From G963665495 sp963677785 (GTDB taxonomy: Bacteria > Desulfobacterota > Desulfovibrionia > Desulfovibrionales > Desulfovibrionaceae), in NCBI GenBank assembly GCA_963677785.2, contig CAXXDH010000003.1, forward strand, positions 3,596,001 to 3,660,000: a stretch of DNA of 64,000 bases, written 5' to 3'. This document shows, one piece after another, positions 43,787-52,803 of this stretch. A model generated the notes under the pieces. It saw only the letters and a program-made list of their open reading frames with translations, had not been told where the DNA came from and did not search any database. The position numbers were made by a program, and so were the translations under genes. The first letter of the stretch is position 1, and each line of letters starts with the position of its first letter.

Positions 43787-45328
43787 ATGTTCGACAGTTT
43801 ATCAGACAGACTCAATGACGTCTTCAAAAAGATGCGCGGTCACGGCCGTTTGGATGAATCAAACATTCAGGACGGGTTGCGTGAAGTCCGTTTAGCTTTG
43901 CTTGAAGCCGACGTCAACTTCAAAGTCGTCAAGGATTTTGTCGAACGGGTCCGTGAAAAATGCATGGGCCAGGACGTCCTCAAGAGCCTCACCCCCGGCC
44001 AGCAGGTCGTCAAGATCGTTCATGACGAGCTGGTCGAACTGCTGGGCGGCGAGCAGGAAGGGCTGGACCTGCGCGGCGAGCAGCCCGCGGTGGTGATGAT
44101 GGTCGGCCTGCAGGGTTCGGGAAAGACCACGAGCGCGGCTAAACTTTCGCTGCATTTGCGCAAGCAGAAAATGAAGCCCTATCTGGTGCCTGCGGACGTG
44201 TACCGTCCGGCGGCCATCGCCCAGTTGCATGCCCTGGCCAAACAGTTGGACGTGCCCGTGTTCGCCTCCACCACCGAGATGAATCCGGTGGACATAGCCC
44301 GGCAGGCGCGCAAGGAAGCCCTGGAACTGGGCTGCAACGTGATGCTGCTGGATACGGCCGGTCGCTTGCATATCGACGAACCCCTGATGGAGGAGCTCAA
44401 GGCCATCAAGGCGGAGATCAATCCGCAGGAAATTTTGTTCGTCGCGGACGCCATGACCGGCCAGGATGCGGTGAATGTCGCGGAAAAGTTCAATGATCTG
44501 CTCAATGTGAGCGGCATTGTGCTGACCAAGATGGACGGCGACGCACGAGGTGGCGCGGCCTTGTCCATCAAGAACGTGACGCAGAAGCCCATCAAATTCA
44601 TCGGTGTGGGAGAAAAGCTTTCTGAGTTGGATGTCTTTCATCCGGACCGCGTTGCCGGACGGATTCTGGGCATGGGCGATGTACTCAGCCTGATTGAAAA
44701 GGCCGAGTCCGCCATCGACGCCGAGGAGGCCGAGGCCCTCACCAAAAAGATGCAGAAGGCCGAGTTTGATTTTGAGGATTTCCGTTCGCAGATGCGCAAA
44801 ATCAAACGGCTCGGTTCTCTTGAAGGATTGCTCAAGCTGATTCCCGGCATGGGCGACCTGCGCAAGAAGCTTGGCGAGATTGAAATGCCTGAAAAGGAAA
44901 TGGCCAGGGTGGAGGCCATTATCAATTCCATGACCATGCAGGAACGCCGCCAGCCCGCAATCATCAACCAAAGCCGCAAGGAACGCATCGCGAGCGGAAG
45001 TGGTACGGATATCCAGCAAGTCAATCAGCTCATCAAAAATTTCGAAGGCATGCGGATGATGATGCAGCAGATGATGGGCGGAGGCAAAGGCAAGAAAGGC
45101 AAAAAAATGCGGATGCCCAAAGGCATGCCGGGCATGGGCGGTATGCCTGGAATGCCGGGGATGCCAGGTATGGGCGGAATGCCGGGAATGCCAGGTATGG
45201 GCGGAATGCCGGGATTGCCTGGAATGCCCGGAATGCCTGGAATGGAAGGCATGAGCACGCGCCCCACCGGCAGCAAGGCCACCAAAAAGAAGAAAGACAG
45301 CAAGCGGAAAAAACGGAAGAAGCGTTAG
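43787..45328 (+). CDS. ffh: Signal recognition particle protein Ffh with a Gly-Met-Pro repeat tail
   Basis: Binds signal sequences and 4.5S RNA and delivers nascent membrane proteins to FtsY. N domain (1-85), G domain with GLQGSGKTT, DTAGRLHIDE and TKMDGDARGG (100-295), and M domain (about 320-430) are complete. Beyond a normal M domain come about 45 residues built from GMPGMGG and GMPGMP units (encoded at about 45120-45255) and a very basic Lys/Arg end. At 513 residues it is some 60 longer than E. coli Ffh. The tail is rich in methionine, the residue used by the M domain to hold signal peptides. Confidence 0.97.
   Translation: MFDSLSDRLNDVFKKMRGHGRLDESNIQDGLREVRLALLEADVNFKVVKDFVERVREKCMGQDVLKSLTPGQQVVKIVHDELVELLGGEQEGLDLRGEQPAVVMMVGLQGSGKTTSAAKLSLHLRKQKMKPYLVPADVYRPAAIAQLHALAKQLDVPVFASTTEMNPVDIARQARKEALELGCNVMLLDTAGRLHIDEPLMEELKAIKAEINPQEILFVADAMTGQDAVNVAEKFNDLLNVSGIVLTKMDGDARGGAALSIKNVTQKPIKFIGVGEKLSELDVFHPDRVAGRILGMGDVLSLIEKAESAIDAEEAEALTKKMQKAEFDFEDFRSQMRKIKRLGSLEGLLKLIPGMGDLRKKLGEIEMPEKEMARVEAIINSMTMQERRQPAIINQSRKERIASGSGTDIQQVNQLIKNFEGMRMMMQQMMGGGKGKKGKKMRMPKGMPGMGGMPGMPGMPGMGGMPGMPGMGGMPGLPGMPGMPGMEGMSTRPTGSKATKKKKDSKRKKRKKR
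45120..45255 (+). repeat. In-frame tandem repeat coding Gly-Met-Pro units in ffh
   Basis: Short units such as GGAATGCCG and GGTATGGGC recur with small changes, coding GMPGMGG, GMPGMPGMP and similar. Many differences are synonymous, so the repeats are not brand-new copies and selection on the protein sequence is possible. Confidence 0.85.
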
Positions 45329-45409
45329 CCGGGTGTTGGATTACGTTTATTTGCTTGCCTTTTTTGCAGAAAATTATATTATAACTAGTCAGAGAGGAGT
45401 AAGTGAGCA

Positions 45410-45655
45410 ATGGCTGTGAAGATCAGACTGACTCGGATGGGTTCCAAGAAGCGCCCGTTCTACAGAATTATCGCAGTGAACAGTGAAACCAGACGTGATG
45501 GTCGTGCTCTTGAATTTCTCGGGTATTACAACCCCATGCGGGAACCTGTTGAACTCAAGATCGACCATGACAAAGTAAAGCAGTGGATGGACAAAGGGGC
45601 TCAGCCCTCCGATACGGTTCGCGCTCTTTTGAAGCAGGCAAGCGCCTCTGAATAA
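45410..45655 (+). CDS. rpsP: 30S ribosomal protein S16
   Basis: 81-residue ribosomal protein with the signature VKIRLTRMGSKKRPFYRIIA at the start and LGYYNP in the middle, the standard length for S16. It helps 30S assembly. Its place between ffh and khpA-rimM is the common bacterial order. GGAG lies 8 nt before ATG 45410. Confidence 0.98.
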   Translation: MAVKIRLTRMGSKKRPFYRIIAVNSETRRDGRALEFLGYYNPMREPVELKIDHDKVKQWMDKGAQPSDTVRALLKQASASE

Positions 45656-45745
45656 AAAGCGATTGTCGGGTGACCCTGCGTCCCAAGTACGAATGAGTAC
45701 TCAAGATTCGAATTCCTGCTGCCAGTGACTCTCGTGGAGGTGAGC

Positions 45746-45979
45746 ATGTTGAAAGAACTGATTGAGTACATGGCCAAGTCTCTCGTGGACAATCCAGACG
45801 CGGTACAGGTATCGGAGGTGGAAGGCGAACAGACTTCCGTACTTGAACTCAAGGTCGCCAAAGAGGATTTAGGCAAGGTAATCGGCAAGCAGGGGCGGAC
45901 AGCCCGTGCTATGCGGACAATTCTTGGCGCTGCATCGACAAAAGCCAAGAAACGTTCCGTGCTTGAAATTCTCGAATAA
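45746..45979 (+). CDS. khpA: KH-domain RNA-binding protein KhpA
   Basis: 77-residue protein with a single type II KH domain. The RNA-contact loop GKVIGKQGRTARAMRTIL is intact, and the N-terminus MLKELIEYMAKSLVDNPDAV is typical. It binds RNA, often as a dimer with KhpB. I start it at ATG 45746, with GGAGGT 5 nt upstream, rather than at an earlier in-frame GTG. It lies between rpsP and rimM, the usual place. Confidence 0.95.
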   Translation: MLKELIEYMAKSLVDNPDAVQVSEVEGEQTSVLELKVAKEDLGKVIGKQGRTARAMRTILGAASTKAKKRSVLEILE

Positions 45980-45995
45980 ACGCCGTTTGGCGAAC

Positions 45996-46559
45996 ATGAC
46001 CGATCAGAAGTATATCTTAATTGGTACGGTCGTGAAACCACACAGCATCCGGGGGGAGCTCTGCGTCGACTATTACGCGGACTCCCCTTATTTGTTGGAC
46101 CAGGCTGTGGCGGTATTCCTGTGCCCGATCAATCCTGAAAACGATCAGCCCCTGCGCAAGCCCGGAAAAGGCGAAAACGTCCTTTCCTGGCGCGAACACA
46201 AGGGCCGTATTTTGTTGCGCCTGAAATCCGTATCAGACCGCAACAAAGCGGAAACGTTACGTAATATCGGTCTTTTCATCCGCGAGGAAGATCTTCCCCC
46301 CCTTGATGCGGACGATATCTATCTCTATCAGCTGGAGGGCTGCGACGCGTTGTTGCCGGACCGTTCGCTGCTGGGGCGGATAGAAGGCTTCATGATGCCC
46401 AGCGCTGAACAGGACATCATGGTTATTCGTACGCCCGCCGGCAAAGAGGTGCTGCTGCCCGTCACTGAAGAAACCCTTCTCGACTTTGACATGGATGCGG
46501 GCTGGGTGGAGGTGGCGCCTCCCGAGGGCTTGCTTGATATTTATCTCTCCGAACCATAA
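45996..46559 (+). CDS. rimM: 16S rRNA processing factor RimM
   Basis: 187-residue ribosome maturation factor that binds S19 and the 30S head. N-terminal IGTVVKPHSIRGELCVDYY is the RimM signature. A PRC-barrel follows (about 100-180) with DDIYLYQLEGCD and VMVIRTPAGKEVLLPVTEE-like strands. ATG 45996 is 16 nt after khpA. In many genomes trmD and rplS come next. Here a radical SAM gene follows instead, so the cluster is broken at this point. Confidence 0.95.
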   Translation: MTDQKYILIGTVVKPHSIRGELCVDYYADSPYLLDQAVAVFLCPINPENDQPLRKPGKGENVLSWREHKGRILLRLKSVSDRNKAETLRNIGLFIREEDLPPLDADDIYLYQLEGCDALLPDRSLLGRIEGFMMPSAEQDIMVIRTPAGKEVLLPVTEETLLDFDMDAGWVEVAPPEGLLDIYLSEP

Positions 46560-46614
46560 CCTGTTTTTCTGCTGCCCGTATTGCAGTTGCAATTCAGCCT
46601 GATCCCGGAGAGCC

Positions 46615-48456
46615 ATGCGCATACTCACTCTTTTTCCGCCGCTTGTGGCGTCCTGTTTCCGGGGCCCGCATCTGGCGCCTCCCTTGCTTACGGCGTTGCT
46701 CAACCAGGAGCGCGGACTGTCCGCTTCCTATATCGATTTGAACATTCACGCAGTTCGCAGGCTGCTCAATGAAGCCTTTCCCGAAGTAGCGGAATGTATC
46801 GCCGAGAACTGCGAAGATTCCTACACTCGCAGTCTGTTGCTGCGTATCGAGCAGCTCAGAGCTTCCCGAAGGATCCATACACAGCTCGAGCTTATCCGGG
46901 GCTATCTGTCGCTGGCGGCAACGCATTATTTGTGCAAGACAAACAGTCTGCAAAAGAATCTGGACATCCTCAAGGCGGATGGAAAAGATAAGGGCTCCGT
47001 CAGGTTCTATACGCGGCTGATGCAAGACAAGATCGCAGCAGACCAGGCCGATGTCTATCTGCTCAGCGTGGCCTTTGCCGAACAACTGGAGGCCGCTCTG
47101 GTTTGCGCGCAAACGCTTCGGGAGCAGGGGGCGCAAGCCGTGTATCTCGGCGGCAGTCAGATTACGCTACTGGAGCCGGACCAGCTGGAGCAGCTGGGTG
47201 CGCTGCAGTTGTTCGACAAAATTTGTACGGGATACTACGAGGCGGAAATCGCCGCTCTGGTGACGCGACAAACAGGGGCAGCCGACGACTCGGGAATTTA
47301 TCAGGCGCAACCGATTTCCAGGGAAAATGTGCAGCTGCTGCCCCGTGTCAAATTCAATCGTGATGAAATCCGATTGTATTTCAAACCGCTGGAGCTGCCT
47401 GTCCTGGCGACGAAGGGTTGCTATTGGGGGAAATGTACGTTTTGCGACTATGCCAAAATGGCCGCCTACTGCCGTCCATCCTATCTCGTACGGGATGCCA
47501 GAACCATATTTCGTGAAATAGTCGCACTGCGGATACGCTATCCGGACGCCAATATCGTGCTGATCAGCGACGGCATCAGTCCGGCTCTGTACCTGCAGCT
47601 TTGCCGCTTGGCCATCAAAAACAGAATCAAGATCAACACCTGGTCCTACATGCTGCATTCGGAGCAGCTCACCGAGAGCTTTTTCGCGACGCTTCAGGAA
47701 GCAGGCGTCGGGTTCATCGATTTCGGATCGGAATCAACCTGCGACCGGATATTGGAACTGATGGGCAAACCAAGCAGGCGGGAAACCATTCTCAGTAATT
47801 TTCAGCTGGCGAAAAAATACGCCATCACTGCCGCCATGAACGTGATCATCGACTTCCCAAGCATTACGTACGCGGAATGTCAGGAAGTCATTGCGGATAT
47901 GCGCTTTTTGACACCGTATGTCGGCTCGTTCAATCCGCAGCTGTTCCATCTGTCTTCCAATACGCCGATTCATGAGCTGAGTGAAAGCCTGCACATTGTT
48001 CCCGACTCTGATTATTGCGATACGGGGCATGGACTGCAATGCAGGGAATTTACCACTACTGGAGGTATGACTCCTGCAGAACGCGATGAAGTCATTGCGG
48101 CCATCGGTCATATCTGTCTGCAACAACGCCTGGAGTTCCGGACTTCCAAACTGCCCGCCATGCCCAAAAACGGGGAAAACTATATGTGTTTGTTCGACGC
48201 AGGAGCTTTTACTTTTTCCCGTAATGGAGACAAGTATCTTGCTGTACCTTCGCTGCGCTCAGAAGCAGAAATTACTGGTGCTTTGGCCGAATTGATCAAT
48301 GCAATCCTTGCAACAGCCAATCCTCTCCAATGCAAGATAGCTGACTCTGAGGATATGGACTATTGTTTTATGGAAAATAGATTAATTTTGCAGAATGTTC
48401 TTTTATCGGAACTTATCAAACTTGGCCTGATTCTGTATTTAAGGCCACTATCCTAA
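46615..48456 (+). CDS. Radical SAM protein with B12-binding-like N-terminal domain and CX4CX2C cluster motif
   Basis: 613 residues. The N-terminus (MRILTLFPPLVASCFRG, APPLLTALL) and DVYLLSVAFAEQLEAAL plus VYLGGSQITLL resemble the Rossmann domain of B12-dependent radical SAM enzymes, but the DxHxxG cobalamin motif was not found. The radical SAM domain (about 260-480) binds its cluster through Cys269, 274 and 277 in CYWGKCTFC. That gives four residues between the first two cysteines instead of three. FIDFGSES and MNVIIDFPS are typical barrel motifs. The substrate is unknown and no precursor peptide or partner gene is adjacent. Confidence 0.85.
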   Translation: MRILTLFPPLVASCFRGPHLAPPLLTALLNQERGLSASYIDLNIHAVRRLLNEAFPEVAECIAENCEDSYTRSLLLRIEQLRASRRIHTQLELIRGYLSLAATHYLCKTNSLQKNLDILKADGKDKGSVRFYTRLMQDKIAADQADVYLLSVAFAEQLEAALVCAQTLREQGAQAVYLGGSQITLLEPDQLEQLGALQLFDKICTGYYEAEIAALVTRQTGAADDSGIYQAQPISRENVQLLPRVKFNRDEIRLYFKPLELPVLATKGCYWGKCTFCDYAKMAAYCRPSYLVRDARTIFREIVALRIRYPDANIVLISDGISPALYLQLCRLAIKNRIKINTWSYMLHSEQLTESFFATLQEAGVGFIDFGSESTCDRILELMGKPSRRETILSNFQLAKKYAITAAMNVIIDFPSITYAECQEVIADMRFLTPYVGSFNPQLFHLSSNTPIHELSESLHIVPDSDYCDTGHGLQCREFTTTGGMTPAERDEVIAAIGHICLQQRLEFRTSKLPAMPKNGENYMCLFDAGAFTFSRNGDKYLAVPSLRSEAEITGALAELINAILATANPLQCKIADSEDMDYCFMENRLILQNVLLSELIKLGLILYLRPLS

Positions 48457-48618
48457 GTGTTAACACTCTCTTAATTTTTTACGTGTTAGTGAATTTCTGA
48501 ACTTGTTGCTATTGTATCCTTGAAGGGCTATTGGCTATTTTTTTAAATGATTGAATCGGTTACACGACACAATGTCCTGCCATCCTCTTTTTTCTTGAAC
48601 TATCTTCAGAGTTATGCC

Positions 48619-48647
48619 TTGAAAGACATAATAAAGAGTACTATAGT
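48619..48647 (+). promoter_or_regulatory. Sigma70-type promoter of aldA
   Basis: TTGAAA (48619-48624) and TATAGT (48642-48647) are separated by 17 nt. The predicted leader is about 50 nt and ends with GGAG 10 nt before ATG. The rest of the 248-nt gap is AT-rich with no other feature recognised. Confidence 0.75.
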
Positions 48648-48704
48648 CGGACTAACGCTCTGAGTTGTTTGCTAACCTCTTAATTACACTGGAGATTGTT
48701 AGTT

Positions 48705-50141
48705 ATGAAGAAGTACAAGCAGTACATTGGAGGTGCATTCGTTGATTCGAATTCCACGGACAAGATCGAAGTGCTCAATCCGTTCACCGAGCAGATCGTG
48801 GCCGAGGCTCCCAAGGGAGACGCCGTGGATGCCGCCGCGGCTATTGAAGCGGCCAAAAAGGCGCAGCCCGCCTGGGCTGCCAAAACCGCAGCGGAACGCG
48901 CGTCGTATCTGAAAAAGATGGCTGAAGTCATCCGGGCCAACCGCGTGGAGCTTGCCAGGACATTGACGGAGGAGCAGGCTAAAGTCTCCGGCCTGGCCCA
49001 GGTGGAAATCGATGTGACGGCCGAGTACTTCGACTACTACGCCGGTTGGGCGCGCAAGTACGAAGGCGAGATCATTCAAAGCGACCGTCCCAAGGAGAGC
49101 ATCCTGCTGTTTCGCCAGCCCATCGGCGTGATTGTCGGGATTTGTCCCTGGAACTTTCCTTTCTTTGTTATGGCGCGGAAAGTCGCTCCTTCGTTGCTGA
49201 CCGGCAGCACCATAGTCATCAAACCCAGCAGCGAAACTCCCAACACAACCTTTGAATTCGCCGAACTGGTCAGCACCATCGGTCTGCCCGACGGCGTGCT
49301 GAATATTGTTTCCGGAAGCGGCGGCACCCTGGGCAACGCCCTGGTCAAAAGCCCGGACGTCGGCATGGTTACTCTGACCGGAAGTGTGGAGGCCGGACAG
49401 AAGATCATCGCCGCCACGGCCGAAAACATCACCAAGACTTCTCTAGAGCTGGGCGGCAAGGCCCCGGCCATAGTGTGCGCCGATGCCGATTTGGATCTGG
49501 CCGTGAATGCCGTGGTAGCTTCGCGCGTAATTTATAGCGGACAGGTCTGCAATTGCGCCGAGCGCTGCTATGTGGAAGCTTCCGTTGCCGACGCATTCAT
49601 CGACAAGCTGAGCAAGGCCATGGCCGCGGTCACCTACGGCGATCCGTTCGCGGATCCCAACCCGGGCATGAGCTCGCAGATCAGCAAGGAGCAGCTGGAA
49701 AAAATAGAAGCCATGGTGGCGCGTGCCAAGGCCGACGGCGCCGAGGTTCTGGTAGGGGGCGAACGTCCGACCGACATGCCCAGCGGTTTCTTTTACAAAC
49801 CCACGCTGTTGGGCAATTGTAAGCAGGACATGGAAATCATCCAGAAAGAGGTTTTCGGACCTGTGCTGCCCGTGATGACCTTCTCCGACTTCGACGAAGC
49901 CCTGGCCCTGGCCAATGATTGCGAATACGGCCTGACTTCCTCGGTGTTCACCAACAACATCAACCTTGCCATGCGCGCGTGCCACGAACTCAAGTACGGT
50001 GAGACCTACATCAACCGCGAGCATTTCGAAGCCATGCAGGGGTTCCACGCCGGTTGGCGCAAATCCGGCATCGGCGGTGCGGACGGCAAGCACGGCCTGT
50101 ACGAATACCTGCAGACCCACGTTGCCTACATTCAAAGCTAA
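48705..50141 (+). CDS. aldA: Aldehyde dehydrogenase, lactaldehyde dehydrogenase type
   Basis: NAD-dependent oxidation of lactaldehyde, glycolaldehyde or related aldehydes to acids. The 478 residues match E. coli AldA along most of their length: YEGEIIQSDRP, the oxyanion Asn in PWNFPFF, catalytic Glu in LELGGKAPAIV, nucleophile Cys in SGQVCNCAERCYV, and the C-terminal GFHAGWRKSGIGGADGKHG. It is a single-gene transcript with its own promoter. The start is ATG 48705; an earlier ATG 9 nt upstream is poorer. Confidence 0.93.
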   Translation: MKKYKQYIGGAFVDSNSTDKIEVLNPFTEQIVAEAPKGDAVDAAAAIEAAKKAQPAWAAKTAAERASYLKKMAEVIRANRVELARTLTEEQAKVSGLAQVEIDVTAEYFDYYAGWARKYEGEIIQSDRPKESILLFRQPIGVIVGICPWNFPFFVMARKVAPSLLTGSTIVIKPSSETPNTTFEFAELVSTIGLPDGVLNIVSGSGGTLGNALVKSPDVGMVTLTGSVEAGQKIIAATAENITKTSLELGGKAPAIVCADADLDLAVNAVVASRVIYSGQVCNCAERCYVEASVADAFIDKLSKAMAAVTYGDPFADPNPGMSSQISKEQLEKIEAMVARAKADGAEVLVGGERPTDMPSGFFYKPTLLGNCKQDMEIIQKEVFGPVLPVMTFSDFDEALALANDCEYGLTSSVFTNNINLAMRACHELKYGETYINREHFEAMQGFHAGWRKSGIGGADGKHGLYEYLQTHVAYIQS

Positions 50142-50175
50142 CGCACTAGCGTTGCGCAGTTGACGTTTTCAATGC

Positions 50176-50202
50176 AAGGGCGTCGTTCAATACGGCGCCC
50201 TT
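50176..50202 (+). terminator. Hairpin after aldA
   Basis: AAGGGCG and CGCCCTT form a 7-bp perfect stem with a 13-nt loop, 35 nt after the aldA stop. The following GTTCCC is not a T-run, so termination strength is uncertain. Confidence 0.5.
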
Positions 50203-50259
50203 GTTCCCAAAAAAATATTCGTGTTTGTCATTCATCTCTATCTTGGCTATATCAAAGAC

Positions 50260-51081
50260 ATGGCTTTCTGCGCTGATGATCTGAAGCACGCACGTACCAT
50301 ACGCAGGCGGAAGTGGGCGGCGGTCCATATTGTTCTTTTTCTGGCCTTTGCAGCTTGCGCCGTACTGGTAACCATACGGGGCGCCGAAGGGCTCGGTTAC
50401 AACTGGCAGTGGTACCGGGTGCCTGAATTCTTGGGACAGTGGCGCGGTGAGCAGTTTGTTCCTGGCCCGTTGCTCAAAGGGCTGGTCATCACCTTTAAAA
50501 TCACGGGCGTTTCACTGGTGCTGGCCTTTGCCATCGGGCTTGGCACGGCCTTGCTGCGTCTTTCTCAGTCATACGTCGGGCGGTTGCTGGCCCGTGGCTA
50601 TATGGAACTGATCCGCAATACGCCCCTGCTGACCCAGATTTTTTTTCTCTACTTTGTACTTGCTCCGTTGATCGGCCTGGGGCGTTTCTGGGCTGCCGTG
50701 CTGGCGCTGAGCCTGTTTGAAGGCGCCTACGCCTCGGAAGTTTTTCGCGCGGGCATTGTTTCCCTTCCCAAAGGGCAGTGGGAGGCGTCATTCAGCTTGG
50801 GGCTGACCACCTGGCAGACGTACAGGCGCGTTATTCTGCCCCAGGCGATCCGGCGAATTCTGCCGCCGCTGGCCGGTCTGGCCGTGGCGCTGGTAAAGGA
50901 TTCGGCTTTGGTCAGCACCATCGCCATTGCGGATCTTACCTGGCGCGGGCAGGTGATTATTTCGGAAACCTTTTTGACCTTTGAAATCTGGTTTACCGTC
51001 GCCGCCATGTATTTGTGTATAACCGTGACGCTTTCCGCACTGGTTTCCTATCTGGAGCGCAGGCTGGGAGCGGGAGATTGA
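50260..51081 (+). CDS. Polar amino acid ABC transporter permease (first)
   Basis: 273 residues with an N-terminal span (about 22-42), a periplasmic stretch with NWQWYRVPEF, then a BPD-type permease domain. The domain shows ITFKITGVSLVLAFAIGLGTALLRLS, RNTPLLTQIFFLYF and the EAA coupling loop EASFSLGLTTWQTYRRVILPQAIR. This is the HisM/GlnP class of importers. The start is uncertain: ATG 50260 is preferred, GTG 50221 is possible, and neither has a clear ribosome site. The ATPase gene follows after 7 nt. Confidence 0.9.
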   Translation: MAFCADDLKHARTIRRRKWAAVHIVLFLAFAACAVLVTIRGAEGLGYNWQWYRVPEFLGQWRGEQFVPGPLLKGLVITFKITGVSLVLAFAIGLGTALLRLSQSYVGRLLARGYMELIRNTPLLTQIFFLYFVLAPLIGLGRFWAAVLALSLFEGAYASEVFRAGIVSLPKGQWEASFSLGLTTWQTYRRVILPQAIRRILPPLAGLAVALVKDSALVSTIAIADLTWRGQVIISETFLTFEIWFTVAAMYLCITVTLSALVSYLERRLGAGD

Positions 51082-51088
51082 CCAAGCG

Positions 51089-51841
51089 ATGATGCAAAAA
51101 CACGCAGACGAACCGATCATTACGGTCAAAAGTATTTGCAAGACCTACTCCAACGGCGTCAGGGCCTTGGAGAACATCAGCCTGGATGTTGCACGCGGGG
51201 AAAAGGTGGTGATCATCGGGCCCTCCGGTTCCGGGAAAAGCACCCTGTTGCGCTGCCTGAATGGCCTGGAGGAAATCGACTCGGGCTCCATTGTCATCGA
51301 TTCGTTGCGGCTCGATCACAACAAGCGGACACTGCGCGAGATCCGCAAGGAAGTGGGCATGGTCTTTCAGTCCTTCAACCTGTTTCCACATCTGACGGTC
51401 AAAGAGAACATCAACCTGGCCCAGCGCCTGGTTCGCAAAAAAAGTGCCGCCGAAGCCACGGAGACCACCATGGAGCTGCTGGCCAAGGTGGGGTTGACGG
51501 ACAAGAAGAACACCTTTCCCAACCATTTAAGCGGGGGCCAGCAGCAGCGCGTGGCCATTGCCCGGGCTCTGGCCCTGAAACCCCGGGTGATGCTGTTTGA
51601 CGAGGCCACCAGCGCCCTGGACCCGGAAATGATCGGCGAGGTGCTCGAAGTCATGAAACAGCTGGCCCGCGAGGGTATGACCATGGTAGTGGTCACGCAT
51701 GAAATGGGCTTTGCCCGCGAAGTCTGCGATCGCGTGGTGTTCATGGACGACGGCCGAATTGTGGAGCAGGGCGTACCCGAGGCCTTTTTTACAGCACCCA
51801 AGGAAGAACGTACGCAGTTGTTCTTGAGTCAGATACTCTAG
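51089..51841 (+). CDS. Polar amino acid ABC transporter ATPase (GlnQ-like)
   Basis: 250-residue ATPase with Walker A GPSGSGKST, Q-loop MVFQSFNLFPHLTV, signature LSGGQQQRVAIARAL, Walker B VMLFDEATSALDPE and switch His in VVVTHEMGFAREV. This is the typical polar amino acid family (GlnQ/HisP). It serves the two permeases at 50260 and 52804 and the receptor at 51921. It starts 7 nt after the first permease gene. Confidence 0.95.
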   Translation: MMQKHADEPIITVKSICKTYSNGVRALENISLDVARGEKVVIIGPSGSGKSTLLRCLNGLEEIDSGSIVIDSLRLDHNKRTLREIRKEVGMVFQSFNLFPHLTVKENINLAQRLVRKKSAAEATETTMELLAKVGLTDKKNTFPNHLSGGQQQRVAIARALALKPRVMLFDEATSALDPEMIGEVLEVMKQLAREGMTMVVVTHEMGFAREVCDRVVFMDDGRIVEQGVPEAFFTAPKEERTQLFLSQIL

Positions 51842-51920
51842 AACCGGCAATGGCCGGAGAGACGAGACAACACGGAAGCGAGCGAACCAATCGCGGAAAA
51901 TTTGAGAAAAGGAGAGAGCT

Positions 51921-52763
51921 ATGAACAGAATCAAGACCCCTGTCGCCGGCGTGTTGCTGGCCGTAGGCCTTCTGGTGGCCATGTTGTGCAGCGCTGCTGC
52001 TGTTTCGGCGGATACCCGCCAGGACTTGGCTTCGGAAAGCACTCTGGAGCAGGCCCTGCAGCGCGGAACATTGAAAGTCGGATTCTCAACATTTGTTCCC
52101 TGGGCCATGAAGGATAAAAAAGGCGAGTTCATCGGATTTGAAATCGACGTGGCTCGCGAGCTGGCCAAAGATATGGGCCTGAAGCTCGAACTGGTGCCCA
52201 CCAAGTGGTCAGGAATCATCCCCGCATTGCTCACCGGGAAATTCGACGTGATCATCGGCGGCATGACCGTGACGCCCGAACGCAATAAAAAAGTCAACTT
52301 CACCATCCCGTACTATACGTCCGGGCTGGCTCTGGTTGCGGACAAAAAAAATGCCGCCGGCTTTTCCAAGCTGGAGGATTTCAACAAGCCCGAAGTGACT
52401 ATTGTGGCCCGTATCGGCACCACGGCCGCCGCGGCTGCCAAAAAATTCTTTCCCAATGCCGATCTGCGGTTGTTTGACGAAGAAGCCCAGGCCACGCAGG
52501 AACTGCTCAACGGCGGCGTACACGCCTTTATCAGTATGGCACCCTTGCCGGCCAAGCTGGCTTTGGAACACAAAGACAAGCTGTTCCTGCCCATTGCCGG
52601 GACCATCACCAACGAACCCAACGGATTCGCCGTACGCAAAAGCGATCCGGACACGTTGAATTATTTCGACAACTGGATCCGTATCAAACAGCTGAGCGGC
52701 TGGTTGCAGGAACGCCACCATTATTGGTTTGAAACCCTGGATTGGGAGAGCCAGATCAAGTAA
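51921..52763 (+). CDS. Amino acid ABC transporter periplasmic binding protein (family 3)
   Basis: 280-residue receptor with a signal peptide (MNRIKTPVAGVLLAVG...AAAVSA) and the bacterial extracellular solute-binding family 3 fold: LKVGFSTFVPWAMKDKKGEFIGFEIDVA, PTKWSGIIPALLTGKFDVIIGGMTVTPERNK and a DxR-type ligand loop. A strong AAGGAG lies 8-9 nt before the ATG. The amino acid bound cannot be read directly. A terminator-like hairpin follows before the second permease. Confidence 0.93.
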   Translation: MNRIKTPVAGVLLAVGLLVAMLCSAAAVSADTRQDLASESTLEQALQRGTLKVGFSTFVPWAMKDKKGEFIGFEIDVARELAKDMGLKLELVPTKWSGIIPALLTGKFDVIIGGMTVTPERNKKVNFTIPYYTSGLALVADKKNAAGFSKLEDFNKPEVTIVARIGTTAAAAAKKFFPNADLRLFDEEAQATQELLNGGVHAFISMAPLPAKLALEHKDKLFLPIAGTITNEPNGFAVRKSDPDTLNYFDNWIRIKQLSGWLQERHHYWFETLDWESQIK

Positions 52764-52771
52764 CTTCTTGA

Positions 52772-52800
52772 GCCGGGAGCTCGCGGGCTCCCGGCTTTTT
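52772..52800 (+). terminator. Terminator-type hairpin between the binding-protein and second permease genes
   Basis: GCCGGGAGC and GCTCCCGGC form a perfect 9-bp GC stem with a 6-nt loop followed at once by TTTTTCTT. It is a good intrinsic terminator. The next start codon (ATG 52804) is only a few bases beyond the T-run, and no ribosome site outside the hairpin was found. Confidence 0.85.
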
Positions 52801-52803
52801 CTT

